Below are positions 32,046 through 40,568 of a stretch of 64,000 nt of DNA, in pieces. Every line of letters begins with the position of its first letter. Position 1 is the first letter of the stretch. Source of the DNA: Piscinibacter sp. XHJ-5 (lineage in GTDB: Bacteria > Pseudomonadota > Gammaproteobacteria > Burkholderiales > Burkholderiaceae_C). The stretch is from positions 2,542,001-2,606,000 of the forward strand of contig NZ_CP123228.1 in the NCBI RefSeq assembly GCF_029855045.1, written 5' to 3'. The position numbers and the translations under genes are program-made. The notes beneath the pieces are model-generated. The model searched no databases. It was not told where the DNA came from and saw only the letters and a list, made by a program, of their open reading frames with translations.

Positions 32046-33047
32046 ATGTTGTTGCTCTGGAAACACTTGGTCGGTGTATTCGTCGCGGCGCGGCATGCCG
32101 ACGGATGGCTCGACGCCTGCGTTCGCTTCATCGGCGCGGCACGCGCCGTGTTCACGTACCGCAAGCACCGAGAGCTGCTGGCCCTCGAAATCGTCGACAA
32201 GTACGTCAGCGACGACGGCCAGGGCGATGCGCTGTTCCACATCAGCCACCGGCACTACCTGTCCACCGAGTTGAGCTTTCGCGAGCGCATCGACTGCGCC
32301 CTGACGCACTACCGCTACGAGGGTCAGAGCTACACCGCCGCCTACAAGGAGGCGGTGTATCACCACCAGGGCCTCACGCTGTGGTCGCGCCGTGTCGATA
32401 GCCGGCGCTATGCGCTGGTGCTGCGGGCGACCACCGACCTGCGCCACGAGGGAGGCATCAGCGTCGTGCTGCTTGCCGACGGCCACTGCCTCAACGAGAT
32501 GTCCTTCGCCTGGGTTCCGGGCGAGCTGCTCGGCCTGGACCGCGACGTGGTGCCGTTCATCACCCGCAACCAGTCGGCGCACCACGACACGGCGCCCGTC
32601 GTGCAGTTCCGCCAGGACTTCCCGCAGAACTCGCCGTCCTACTTCTGCCTCGCGGCCATGCACGGCATCGCCGAGGCGAACGGCAAGCCGCACCTCGCGG
32701 GCATCCGGCACGACTGCCAGATTGCGTTCGACGAGCGCTACGCGTCCAGCTTTCGCAGCTCCTACTGCGACTTCTGGAAGTCGTTCGGCGGCGTGGAACA
32801 GTGTCGCCAGGCCTATCTGATGCCCGTGCCGCTGGTGCCGCCGCCGCTGTCCAGCGTCAAGGCCAAGCACCGCGGACGCGCCATCGAGCGGCGCCGCCAT
32901 TGGTCGGAGATCTCCTCCGGCGCCGCCGCCATCGCCGCGCTGTACGTGCGGGACAGAAAGAACCGCAACGCGGGTGCCGGCGCGCACGTTCTGCACCACC
33001 TCATGCCGCACCTGTCGACGCTGATGTCGCTCGCGATGGTGTTCTGA
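32046..33047 (+). CDS. VirK/YbjX family protein (DUF535)
   Basis: A 333-residue protein. GGGAGG at 32032-32037 lies 8 bases before the ATG at 32046, which fixes this start over the in-frame ATG at 31965. The family core is visible: HYLSTELSFRERIDCALTHY, LWSRRV, a long beta-rich middle and YCDFWKSFGG near residue 240. VirK and YbjX act in outer-membrane and antimicrobial-peptide phenotypes in enterobacteria; the biochemical activity is not established. It converges directly on the catabolic operon, with stops on adjacent bases. Confidence 0.83.
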   Translation: MLLLWKHLVGVFVAARHADGWLDACVRFIGAARAVFTYRKHRELLALEIVDKYVSDDGQGDALFHISHRHYLSTELSFRERIDCALTHYRYEGQSYTAAYKEAVYHHQGLTLWSRRVDSRRYALVLRATTDLRHEGGISVVLLADGHCLNEMSFAWVPGELLGLDRDVVPFITRNQSAHHDTAPVVQFRQDFPQNSPSYFCLAAMHGIAEANGKPHLAGIRHDCQIAFDERYASSFRSSYCDFWKSFGGVEQCRQAYLMPVPLVPPPLSSVKAKHRGRAIERRRHWSEISSGAAAIAALYVRDRKNRNAGAGAHVLHHLMPHLSTLMSLAMVF

Positions 33048-33914
33048 TCACACCGCACAGCGGTGGCGCTCGATGCAGGTGGCGAGCACCTCGCCGCCGT
33101 CGCGCTTCCACCAGTTCTCGCTCGAGAAGATCTCGACCTCGCTGTAGCCCGCGAACCCTGCGTCCTCGACCCAGCCGCGTATGCGCGGGATGTCGATGAC
33201 GCCATCGCCCATCATCCCGCGGTCGTTCAGAAGGTCGCGGGTCGGCACCAGCCAGTCGCAGACGTGAAAGGCCAGCAGGCGCTCGCGACCGGCGCGGGCG
33301 ATCTGCTGCTGCAGCTTGGGATCCCACCACACGTGGTACAGGTCCACGGCGACGCCCAGCGCACCGCTGCGTGAAGGATCGAGCGCATCGCACAGATCGA
33401 GGGCCTGCTCCAGCGTGTTGACGCACGCGCGGTCGGCGGCGTACATCGGATGCAGCGGCTCGATGGCCAGCGGCATGCCGACGTCTTGCGCGTATGCCAG
33501 CGTGGCGGCGATGCCGTCGCGCACCTCCTGGCGAGCGGCGGCAATGTCCTTGTGCTCGGGCCGCCCGGCGAGGGCGCCGGGCAGACCGCCGACGACCAGC
33601 ACGAGACAAGGCGCGTCCAGCGTCTTCGCCTCGTCGACCGCGCGGCGGTTGTCCTCCAGCGCGAGCTGCCGGGCTTCGCGGGTCGATGCCGGAAACATGC
33701 CGCCGCGGCAATAGCCTGACAGCGCCAGGCCGAGGTCGCGGATCTGCCGCGCGACGGCTTGCAGACCGACCGCGGCCACCTGGTCGCGCCACGGCGAGAT
33801 GGCGCGGATGCCGCGGCGCGCGCATTCGTCGACGATGCGGTCCAGCGGCCACTGTGCCCGCACGGTCGCCGTGTTGATGGAGAGCCAGCGATGGTCAGCG
33901 GAGAAGTCGCGCAT
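33048..33914 (-). CDS. sugar phosphate isomerase/epimerase-like TIM barrel (AP endonuclease 2 fold)
   Basis: A 288-residue protein of the xylose-isomerase-like, AP-endonuclease-2 fold. The four metal-ligand positions can be placed: Glu in LAIEPLHP, Asp in GVAVDLYHVWWD, His in AFHVCDW and Glu in YSEVEIFS. Family members isomerise or epimerise sugars, inososes or 3-keto-sugars. It is the last gene of the eight-gene leftward operon and overlaps the DUF993 stop by one base. The substrate is unknown. Confidence 0.85.
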   Translation of the reverse strand: MRDFSADHRWLSINTATVRAQWPLDRIVDECARRGIRAISPWRDQVAAVGLQAVARQIRDLGLALSGYCRGGMFPASTREARQLALEDNRRAVDEAKTLDAPCLVLVVGGLPGALAGRPEHKDIAAARQEVRDGIAATLAYAQDVGMPLAIEPLHPMYAADRACVNTLEQALDLCDALDPSRSGALGVAVDLYHVWWDPKLQQQIARAGRERLLAFHVCDWLVPTRDLLNDRGMMGDGVIDIPRIRGWVEDAGFAGYSEVEIFSSENWWKRDGGEVLATCIERHRCAV

Positions 33915-35101
33915 CAGGATTCGATGCCGTGCAAGGCCAGCAGCGTCTTCATGCGCCGGGCCGCGAGCTCCGGCTGCTCGATGAGGCCGGCCGCGTCGGC
34001 CAGCCGGAGCAGCTCGGCAAAGTGGATCAGCGAGCGTGCGCTCTGCTGCCCGCCGACCATCAGGAAGTGGTCCTGGTGGCCGTTGAGCCAGGCCATGAAC
34101 ACGACCCCGGTCTTGTAGAAGCGCGTGGGTGCTCGAAAGACGTGACGCGACAGCGGCACCGTCGGCGCGAGGATCTCGTGGAAGCCGGCCTTGTCGCCCG
34201 ATGCCAGCGCGGCGAGCGCAGCGCTCGCCGCCGGGGCGATCGCGTCGAAGATGCCGAGCAGCGCGTCGCTGTGCTGTTGCGTCGGCGCGGCGCCGACGCC
34301 GTCGCCGGCGATCAGCTCGGCATAGTTGAAGTCGTCGCCGGTGTACATGCGCACGCCGGGCGGGAGCCGGCGGCGCATCGCGATTTCCTTGTCCTTGTCG
34401 AGCAGCGAAATCTTGATGCCGTCCACCTTGTCGGCATGCGCCGCGATGACGGCGAGCGCCGTCTCCATCGCGGCATCGGCTTCGGCGTGGCCCCAGTAGC
34501 CGCGCAACGCCGGGTCGAACATGTCGCCCAGCCAATGCAGGATGACCGGCTCGCGCGCCTGGCGCAGCACGCGGTCGTAGACGCGCTCGTAGTCGTGCGG
34601 GCCGCTTGCGGCTCGCGCCAGCGCCCGGCTGGCCATCAGGATGAGCCGGCCGCCGAGGCGCTCGATCGCGGCCATCTGCTCTTCGTATGCGCGGATCACG
34701 TCGTCGACGCTGTGCACTGTCTCGGGCGCGAGGTGGTCGGTGCCGCAGCCCGATGCGATGCGAGCGCCCGGCATGTCGCGCGCCGCGTCCAGCGAGCGGC
34801 GGATCAGCTCCAGCGATGTCGGCCAGTCGAGACCCATGCCGCGTTGCGCCGTGTCCATCGCTTCGGCGACGCCCAGGCCCATGGACCACAGGCGCCGCCG
34901 GTAGGCGATGGTCGTGTCCCAGTCGATCGTGCAATCGAGCCACGGATCGTTGGCTGCGCGTGGGTCGGCCACGACATGCGCGGCCGAATAGGCGATGCGG
35001 TTGAAGCGCGGCTTCGCCGGTGCGGTCCACGGCGCGCGGCCGCTGAGCGTGTACGGCTGCAACCGCCCGTCGGCCTGGGGCATTTGCAGGACGAGGCTCA
35101 T
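33914..35101 (-). CDS. DUF993 family protein, dihydrodipicolinate-synthase-like
   Basis: A 395-residue protein of the DUF993 family, usually described as related to dihydrodipicolinate synthase (class I aldolase barrel). Visible segments are WDTTIAYRRRLWSMGLGVAEAMDTAQRGMGLDWP, broken here by no gaps, and the DGIKISLLDKDKE strand where Lys230 would be the likely Schiff-base lysine. Family biochemistry is essentially undefined. Its ATG overlaps the stop of the Gfo/Idh gene (ATGA), so it is an obligate part of the operon; a retro-aldol step is a reasonable guess. Confidence 0.82.
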   Translation of the reverse strand: MSLVLQMPQADGRLQPYTLSGRAPWTAPAKPRFNRIAYSAAHVVADPRAANDPWLDCTIDWDTTIAYRRRLWSMGLGVAEAMDTAQRGMGLDWPTSLELIRRSLDAARDMPGARIASGCGTDHLAPETVHSVDDVIRAYEEQMAAIERLGGRLILMASRALARAASGPHDYERVYDRVLRQAREPVILHWLGDMFDPALRGYWGHAEADAAMETALAVIAAHADKVDGIKISLLDKDKEIAMRRRLPPGVRMYTGDDFNYAELIAGDGVGAAPTQQHSDALLGIFDAIAPAASAALAALASGDKAGFHEILAPTVPLSRHVFRAPTRFYKTGVVFMAWLNGHQDHFLMVGGQQSARSLIHFAELLRLADAAGLIEQPELAARRMKTLLALHGIES

Positions 35102-36261
35102 AGCGAAAGCTCCGGCACGTCGATCCAGCGCCTTTCCTTCCAGCTTTGCAGCGCCGCTTCCACCAGCTGCACGCCCTTCGCGCCTTCGGGCAGCGTCCAG
35201 CGGTAGGGCGCATCCTCGACCACGTGGCGGATGAAGTGCTCCCACTGCAGCTTGAAGCCGTTGTCGTAGACCTGCGTGTCGGGCACCTCCTGCCACTGCT
35301 CGAAGAACGGCAGGGTCTGCTCGACGTCGGGGTTCCACACCGGCTTGGGCGTGTTCACGCGCGACTGGCTGCGGCACTCGGTGAGCCCGGCCACCGCCGA
35401 ACCGTGGGTGCCGTCGACGTGGAAGGTGACCAGGTCGTCGCGCCGCACGCGGGTGCACCAGGAGCTGTTGACCTGCGCGATCACGTCCTCTCCGCCGTGG
35501 CCTTGCAGCTGGAAGGTCGCGTAGGCCGCATCGTCGGCCGTCGCCTTGTACGGCTGGCCCGACTCGTCCCAGCGCTGCGCGATGTGGGTGGCGCCTATGC
35601 ACGACACCGACTTCACCTCGCCGAACAGGTTGTCCAGCACATAGCGCCAGTGACACAGCATGTCGAGGATGATGCCGCCGCCGTCCTCGGCGCGGTAATT
35701 CCAAGACGGCCGCTGGATGGGCTGCAGGTCGCCTTCGAACACCCAGTAGCCGAACTCGATGCGCACCGCCAGCAGACGACCGAAGAAGCCGGCGCGGCGC
35801 AGCATGTCGAGCTTGCGCAGTCCCGGCAGGAACAGCTTGTCCTGCACCGCCCCGTGCTTGACGCCCGCCTGCCGGGCGAGTCGGCACACTTCCACCGCCT
35901 CGTTGAGGTTGGTGGCGATCGGCTTCTCGCAGTACACATGCTTGCCGGCCCGGATCGCCTGGGCGAGCAGGGTGGGACGCATCTGCGTGGTGCCGGCGTC
36001 GAAGAACACCGTGTCGCTTCGATTCGCGAGGGCGGCGTCGAGGTTGGTGCCCCAGCGCGCGATGCCGTGCTCCCGCGCCAGCGCTTCGATCTTCTCGGCA
36101 TTGCGGCCGATGAGAATGGGGTCGGGCATGACGCGGTCGCCGTTGGCGAGCGGGACGCCGCCTTTCTGCCGGATCGCCACGATGGAGCGGATCAGGTGCT
36201 GGTTCATGCCCATGCGGCCTGTCACGCCGTGCATGATGATTCCGAGGGACTGGGTCGGCAT
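35098..36261 (-). CDS. Gfo/Idh/MocA family oxidoreductase
   Basis: A 387-residue NAD(P)-dependent dehydrogenase. The nucleotide site is HGVTGRMGMNQ (residues 11-21), the EKP catalytic motif is at 112-114 (VYCEKPIAT), and the C-terminal sheet domain has DGGGIILDMLCHWRYVLDNL, where the histidine pairs with the lysine. Relatives oxidise inositols, sugars or 3-keto-sugar precursors. It is coupled to the DUF993 gene and begins 12 bases after the enolase-superfamily gene. Confidence 0.88.
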   Translation of the reverse strand: MPTQSLGIIMHGVTGRMGMNQHLIRSIVAIRQKGGVPLANGDRVMPDPILIGRNAEKIEALAREHGIARWGTNLDAALANRSDTVFFDAGTTQMRPTLLAQAIRAGKHVYCEKPIATNLNEAVEVCRLARQAGVKHGAVQDKLFLPGLRKLDMLRRAGFFGRLLAVRIEFGYWVFEGDLQPIQRPSWNYRAEDGGGIILDMLCHWRYVLDNLFGEVKSVSCIGATHIAQRWDESGQPYKATADDAAYATFQLQGHGGEDVIAQVNSSWCTRVRRDDLVTFHVDGTHGSAVAGLTECRSQSRVNTPKPVWNPDVEQTLPFFEQWQEVPDTQVYDNGFKLQWEHFIRHVVEDAPYRWTLPEGAKGVQLVEAALQSWKERRWIDVPELSL

Positions 36262-36273
36262 GGAGGGCTCTCT

Positions 36274-37632
36274 TCAAAGGATGGGCTGCAGACTGCTCCA
36301 CGATGGCGCAGCGGCGCTCGCGAAGCCGGGAACGTGCAGGGAGCGGAGATCGAGCAGGCCGTCGCGCACCGCAAGGCGGGGACGCGCGCCGCTGTCGTCG
36401 TAGAAGCCCGGATGGGCTTGCGCGAAGGCCTGGGCCTCGGGCGTCGGCGCGATGCCGAAGCCGTCGACGTAGTGATGGCCGTTGCGCTCGATGTGCGCGA
36501 TGCCGAGGCTGGCGGCCAGCAGCGTGTCCTGCTGCACCGCGAGACCGGCCTGGCAGGTGAGGTCCTCGCCGGACAGCACCAGCCTCTGCGGCTCGCGGGC
36601 GACGCGCACCGCATTGCGCAGCGAGCGATACAGGCCCTTGCAGGCCTTGCTCGAGATGCCGCGGTAGCCGAGCGCCAGGCCCTCGTCGAAGCTGTCGTCG
36701 TGGTCGTCCGATTCGTCCAGGATCACGGGCACCGCGATGTCGAGCGCGGCGATCGATTCGCGCAGCGCGATGTGACGCGGCAGCGGCTGCTCCAGCAGGA
36801 GGATGCGGTGCATCAGCCCGCGCAGGCCCGGCTCGGCCCGCAGCGCCCGCCAGAAGGCGCCGAGCGACCCGGCATCGGCGAAGGTTTCGTTGCCGTCCAG
36901 CGTGACGCGGTAGTCGCCGGCCTGCGCGTCGAGCAGGCGCGCGATGCGGGTGAGGCGATCGATGTCGGCATCGAGGCGCCCGGCGAGCTTGAGCTTGAAA
37001 TGGCGCAGGCCGTAGCGCGCGATGGCCGCTTCCAGCGTGGCGGGCAGGCCATCGTGCGGATCCGCGCCGGGGTCGGCGTCGACCAGCCGGTCGGCCAGGC
37101 CCACGGTGTGGCGCACCGCGACCTGCGCCGGCTCGTGCAGGCGCAGCCGCGGCGAATGCGGATCGCCCAGCACGCCGGCCTGCACGCCGCGGCTCCAGGG
37201 CAGGTCGGCGGCGCGCAGGGCCGCATCGGCCACCGCCTTGTCGAGCACTGCCTGCCCGAACTGCGCGGCGAGCCGCGGCAGGCCGAGCGCCACGCCGCGG
37301 CTGACCGCCGCTTCGCCGAGCTGGCGCGACAGCGCCCAAGGCGTGAGCGCGTCGCCCGCGCTGCCATAGGCTTCGGCGGCCAGCCGCAGCGCTTCGCGCA
37401 GCTGCTCGAAGTTCTGCTCCTGCGTCAGCGACGGCGACTTGTCGAACCACTTGGGCACCATGAGTTCGGCGCTGGCGCCGACCACGGTGCGGCCGCCGAC
37501 GACTGCCTCGACGCGAACGAACGCCTGCGGGCAGCGTGTGACGGTGGCAGCGCCGAAACGGAACGGCAGGCGCAAGGTCACGGGCCGCTCGAAGAGGGCC
37601 ACGTGGCGCAGCTTCAGCTCGACGGCGGTCAT
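36274..37632 (-). CDS. enolase-superfamily enzyme (muconate-lactonizing/racemase-like)
   Basis: A 452-residue member of the mandelate racemase/muconate lactonizing group, longer than the usual 350-400. Catalytic positions read Lys213-x-Lys215 (HFKLKLAG), metal ligands Asp246 (VTLDGNE), Glu281 (LLEQPLP) and Asp306 (VILDES), and a lysine pair at 329/332 (SSKACKG). Lysines on both faces of the barrel point to the MLE/epimerase subgroup rather than the His-Asp dyad dehydratases. The reaction is abstraction of a proton alpha to a carboxylate; the substrate is unknown. Its stop lies 12 bases before the Gfo/Idh start; its ATG overlaps the stop of the preceding TIM-barrel gene. Confidence 0.83.
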   Translation of the reverse strand: MTAVELKLRHVALFERPVTLRLPFRFGAATVTRCPQAFVRVEAVVGGRTVVGASAELMVPKWFDKSPSLTQEQNFEQLREALRLAAEAYGSAGDALTPWALSRQLGEAAVSRGVALGLPRLAAQFGQAVLDKAVADAALRAADLPWSRGVQAGVLGDPHSPRLRLHEPAQVAVRHTVGLADRLVDADPGADPHDGLPATLEAAIARYGLRHFKLKLAGRLDADIDRLTRIARLLDAQAGDYRVTLDGNETFADAGSLGAFWRALRAEPGLRGLMHRILLLEQPLPRHIALRESIAALDIAVPVILDESDDHDDSFDEGLALGYRGISSKACKGLYRSLRNAVRVAREPQRLVLSGEDLTCQAGLAVQQDTLLAASLGIAHIERNGHHYVDGFGIAPTPEAQAFAQAHPGFYDDSGARPRLAVRDGLLDLRSLHVPGFASAAAPSWSSLQPIL

Positions 37633-38468
37633 CTCACGCTCCCCAAGGCCTGCATCACGCCGCGCACGAAGCCGCCGCTGAAGGCGGCGCAGCCGATCGC
37701 GTCGGGGTGATAGTCGAAGGCCTCGACGGCCATCCAGCCGCGGTAGTCGAGCTCGCGCAGCGCCTGCAGGATCGGCACGATGGGCGTGTCGCCCTGGCCG
37801 GGTCCCCGGCGGTTGTGGTCGTTGAGCTGCACGTGCGCGATGTGGCCGCTGGGAAGGTAGCGGCGCAGCAGCGCGGGTGCGTCGTCGTCTTCTGCGTGCG
37901 AAGCGGCGCTGACGTCGAGCATGGTGCGCAGCGCCGGCGAATCGATGCGGTCGACCAGGGCGACCGCCTGCGCCAGCGTGTTGATCACCGGCGTCTCGAA
38001 CGGCCCGAGCGGCTCGATGCAGTAGACGACGCCCGCCGCGCCGGCGTGCGGCGCGAGCTCGGCAAGACCGGCCTCCACCCGTGCGAGCGCGTCGTCGATG
38101 CTCTGGCCGGGTCCCGGGGCGCGCTGCGTCGGCGAGCCGTGGACCAGCACGTCCGCACCGCAGGCAGCGGCGAAGTCGACCAGCCGCTTGAGCACGTCCA
38201 CCGTGCGTGCATGCTGTGCGGGGTCGGCCGTGGCGATCGACAGCCCGTCGGGCTTGGCGAGCAGCCAGTGCAGGCTGGCGAGCACGATGCCGTGATCGGC
38301 CGCGATGCGGCGCAGCCGCCGGCCGTCGGCTGCGCCGAGGCGCGAAGGGTCTTCCGCCAGCGTGAAGGGCGCCAGCTCGAGGCCGGCGTAGCCCAGCGCG
38401 GCGGCCGTCGCGCATTGCGATTCGAACGGCAGGTGCCGCAGCACCTCGTTGCACAGCGCGAGCTTCAT
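37629..38468 (-). CDS. hydroxypyruvate-isomerase-like TIM barrel (AP endonuclease 2 fold)
   Basis: A 279-residue sugar isomerase/epimerase-fold protein, second of two in the operon. Ligand positions: Glu in YCIEPLG, Asp in RTMLDVSAASH, His in HIAHVQLND and Glu in MAVEAFDYHP. The HVQLNDHNRRGPGQG segment resembles hydroxypyruvate isomerase and inosose epimerase relatives. It is coupled by 4-base overlaps to tctA upstream and the enolase-superfamily gene downstream. Confidence 0.85.
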   Translation of the reverse strand: MKLALCNEVLRHLPFESQCATAAALGYAGLELAPFTLAEDPSRLGAADGRRLRRIAADHGIVLASLHWLLAKPDGLSIATADPAQHARTVDVLKRLVDFAAACGADVLVHGSPTQRAPGPGQSIDDALARVEAGLAELAPHAGAAGVVYCIEPLGPFETPVINTLAQAVALVDRIDSPALRTMLDVSAASHAEDDDAPALLRRYLPSGHIAHVQLNDHNRRGPGQGDTPIVPILQALRELDYRGWMAVEAFDYHPDAIGCAAFSGGFVRGVMQALGSVR

Positions 38469-39994
38469 GACACGGCCCTCCAGCGCACCAGCGCCTTTGC
38501 CCGCGACCAGCTTGCGTGGACCATGCGGTTGAAGGCCGGCACATACATCAGCATGGTGAAGATCGTGATGAAGGCGAGCAGCGCGCAGATCGGCCGTGCG
38601 AGGAACGGCGTGAAGTCGCCATTGGACAGCGTGAGCCCGCGGCGCAGGCTCTTGTCGAGGATGTCGCCCAGCACGAGGCCCAGCACGAACGGAGGAATCG
38701 GGTAGCCGTGGCGGCGCAGGAAGAAGGCGCCCACGCCGATGATGAGCATGAGGTACACGTCGAACAGGCGCGAGGCGATCGCGTACGAGCCGACGGTGCA
38801 CAGCACGAAGATGACCGGCATGATGATCACGCGGGGGATGCGCACGATCGCCAGCAGCGGCTTCACGAGGAACAGCCCGAAAAAGAGCATGGCGAGCGTC
38901 GCCATCAGCGTCATCGCAACGACGTCGTAGACGAACTGCGGCTGGTTCACCATCAGCATCGGACCCGGCTGGACGCCGTGGATGATCATCGCGGCCATCA
39001 GCACGGCCGACGGAGCCGAACCGGGGATGGCGAGCGCGAGCGCCGGGATGATGCCGCCCGGGATGGACGCGTTGTCGCCGGTCTCGGCCGCGATGAGCCC
39101 CTCGACCGAACCCTTGCCGTACTTCTCCTTTTCCTTGCTGGCGCGCCTTGCTGCCGCATACGAGGACCATGCGGCCATGTCTTCGCCGACCCCGGGCAGG
39201 ATGCCGACGTACACGCCGATCACGCCGGAGCGCAGGATGGTCTTCCAGTAGACCAGCACGTCGCGAAGTCGCGGCAGCACCGAGTCGACGGCATTGATGG
39301 TCGCGCGGCTGGCCGGCTCGGCCAGCACGGTGAGGATCTCGGAGAAGCCGAAGGCGCCGATCAGCGCGGGGATCAGCGACACGCCGCCTTCGAGGTCCTT
39401 GATGCCGAACGTGAAGCGGTTCACCGCGTGGATGCCGTCCTGTCCGATCAGCGTCGCGAACAGCCCGAGAAATCCCATGAGCCAGCCCTTGACCGGATCG
39501 GAGCCGGCGATGCTGCCGGACATCATCACGCCGAACAGCGCCAGCCAGAAGAATTCGAAGGCGCCGAACGCGAGTGCCACTTCGCCGAGCGTGGGGGTCA
39601 GCAGTGCCAGGCAGACCACGCCGAACAGCGAGCCGACCACGGAGCCGGTGGTGGCGATGCCCATCGCGCGGCCGGCCTGTCCCTGCCTGGCAAGCTGGTG
39701 GCCGTCGAGGCAGGCCGCCGCATTCGCCGCCGTGCCGGGGATGTTGAGCAGGATGGCCGTGCGGCTGCCGCCATAGATCGTGCCGACGTAGGCACAGATG
39801 AGGATCAGGATCGCGTCGTTGGGCGGCATCTTGATCGTCAGCGTGGTCAGCAGCGCGATCGCCAGCGTGGCCGACAGACCCGGCATGCAGCCGATCAGGA
39901 TGCCGAGCAGCGTCGCTCCCAGCGCATACAGCAGCGGCCAGAACGATGCGAAGCCGAGCAGCGAATGGCCCAGCATGCGAAGGCCGTCAAGCAT
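38465..39994 (-). CDS. tctA: tripartite tricarboxylate transporter large permease TctA
   Basis: A 509-residue polytopic membrane protein with the TctA signature repeats (GILIGCMPGLSATLAIALL at residues 31-49, and GVYVGILPGVGEDMAAW in the second half). With TctB and the solute-binding TctC it imports carboxylates or related compounds, driven by an ion gradient. It overlaps the downstream TIM-barrel gene by 4 bases, tying uptake to the catabolic enzymes. Confidence 0.93.
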   Translation of the reverse strand: MLDGLRMLGHSLLGFASFWPLLYALGATLLGILIGCMPGLSATLAIALLTTLTIKMPPNDAILILICAYVGTIYGGSRTAILLNIPGTAANAAACLDGHQLARQGQAGRAMGIATTGSVVGSLFGVVCLALLTPTLGEVALAFGAFEFFWLALFGVMMSGSIAGSDPVKGWLMGFLGLFATLIGQDGIHAVNRFTFGIKDLEGGVSLIPALIGAFGFSEILTVLAEPASRATINAVDSVLPRLRDVLVYWKTILRSGVIGVYVGILPGVGEDMAAWSSYAAARRASKEKEKYGKGSVEGLIAAETGDNASIPGGIIPALALAIPGSAPSAVLMAAMIIHGVQPGPMLMVNQPQFVYDVVAMTLMATLAMLFFGLFLVKPLLAIVRIPRVIIMPVIFVLCTVGSYAIASRLFDVYLMLIIGVGAFFLRRHGYPIPPFVLGLVLGDILDKSLRRGLTLSNGDFTPFLARPICALLAFITIFTMLMYVPAFNRMVHASWSRAKALVRWRAVS

Positions 39995-40037
39995 GGAACC
40001 GATGTCTCATGGGAATCCCTTCGGGGGCCGTGCGGGC

Positions 40038-40553
40038 TCAGGGAAGACGGACCAGGAACAGCTGCTCGAAGACGAAAGGCACTGCCAGGCCTGCGGCCAC
40101 CGCGACCGCGGCGGCGACCAGGAGCCCGCGGACCACCTGCCCGCTGCGACGCCGTTCATGCCACTGCAGCAAGGCGATGTGCCCGAACAGGTACAGGATG
40201 GCCGCGACGCCGAACGGCACGCCGTGCCCCACCAGGCCAGCGGCGAAGCCGAGGCACAGCAGCATCGTCATCGCGATGCGCCGGCGTTCCCCGGGCTCGC
40301 CGGTCTCGGGCACCGAGACCTGCTTGGCACGGCGAATCCGCAGCGAGATCAGCACGCCAGTGGCCGCGATCAGCAGGCCCAGGATGCCCGGCAGAAGGCC
40401 GGGCGCGGCGAACCATTCGACGCCCTGCGATTGCAGACGCTCCGTGCGCAGTGCGCCGACGGTGATCGCCGCGCCGACGACGACCCACAGCGGCCCGTCG
40501 ATCCGATCGGTCGACGGAGGAACGACGCGATCCTCGGACGCGGGCTCGAGCAT
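40038..40553 (-). CDS. tctB: tripartite tricarboxylate transporter small permease TctB
   Basis: A 171-residue protein with four hydrophobic segments, as expected for TctB. The ATG at 40553 is 15 bases after the tctC stop and its own stop is 43 bases before tctA. It is sequence-diverse, as the family is; identification rests on topology, size and position. Confidence 0.85.
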   Translation of the reverse strand: MLEPASEDRVVPPSTDRIDGPLWVVVGAAITVGALRTERLQSQGVEWFAAPGLLPGILGLLIAATGVLISLRIRRAKQVSVPETGEPGERRRIAMTMLLCLGFAAGLVGHGVPFGVAAILYLFGHIALLQWHERRRSGQVVRGLLVAAAVAVAAGLAVPFVFEQLFLVRLP

Positions 40554-40568
40554 GTCGATCGTCCTGCG

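Noticed and set aside
33914..37450. Very long minus-strand open frame (about 1178 codons) spanning the DUF993, Gfo/Idh and enolase genes
   Set aside because: Only the last third is DUF993; the rest is a GC-rich shadow of the two neighbouring genes in other frames, which have clear motifs and starts.
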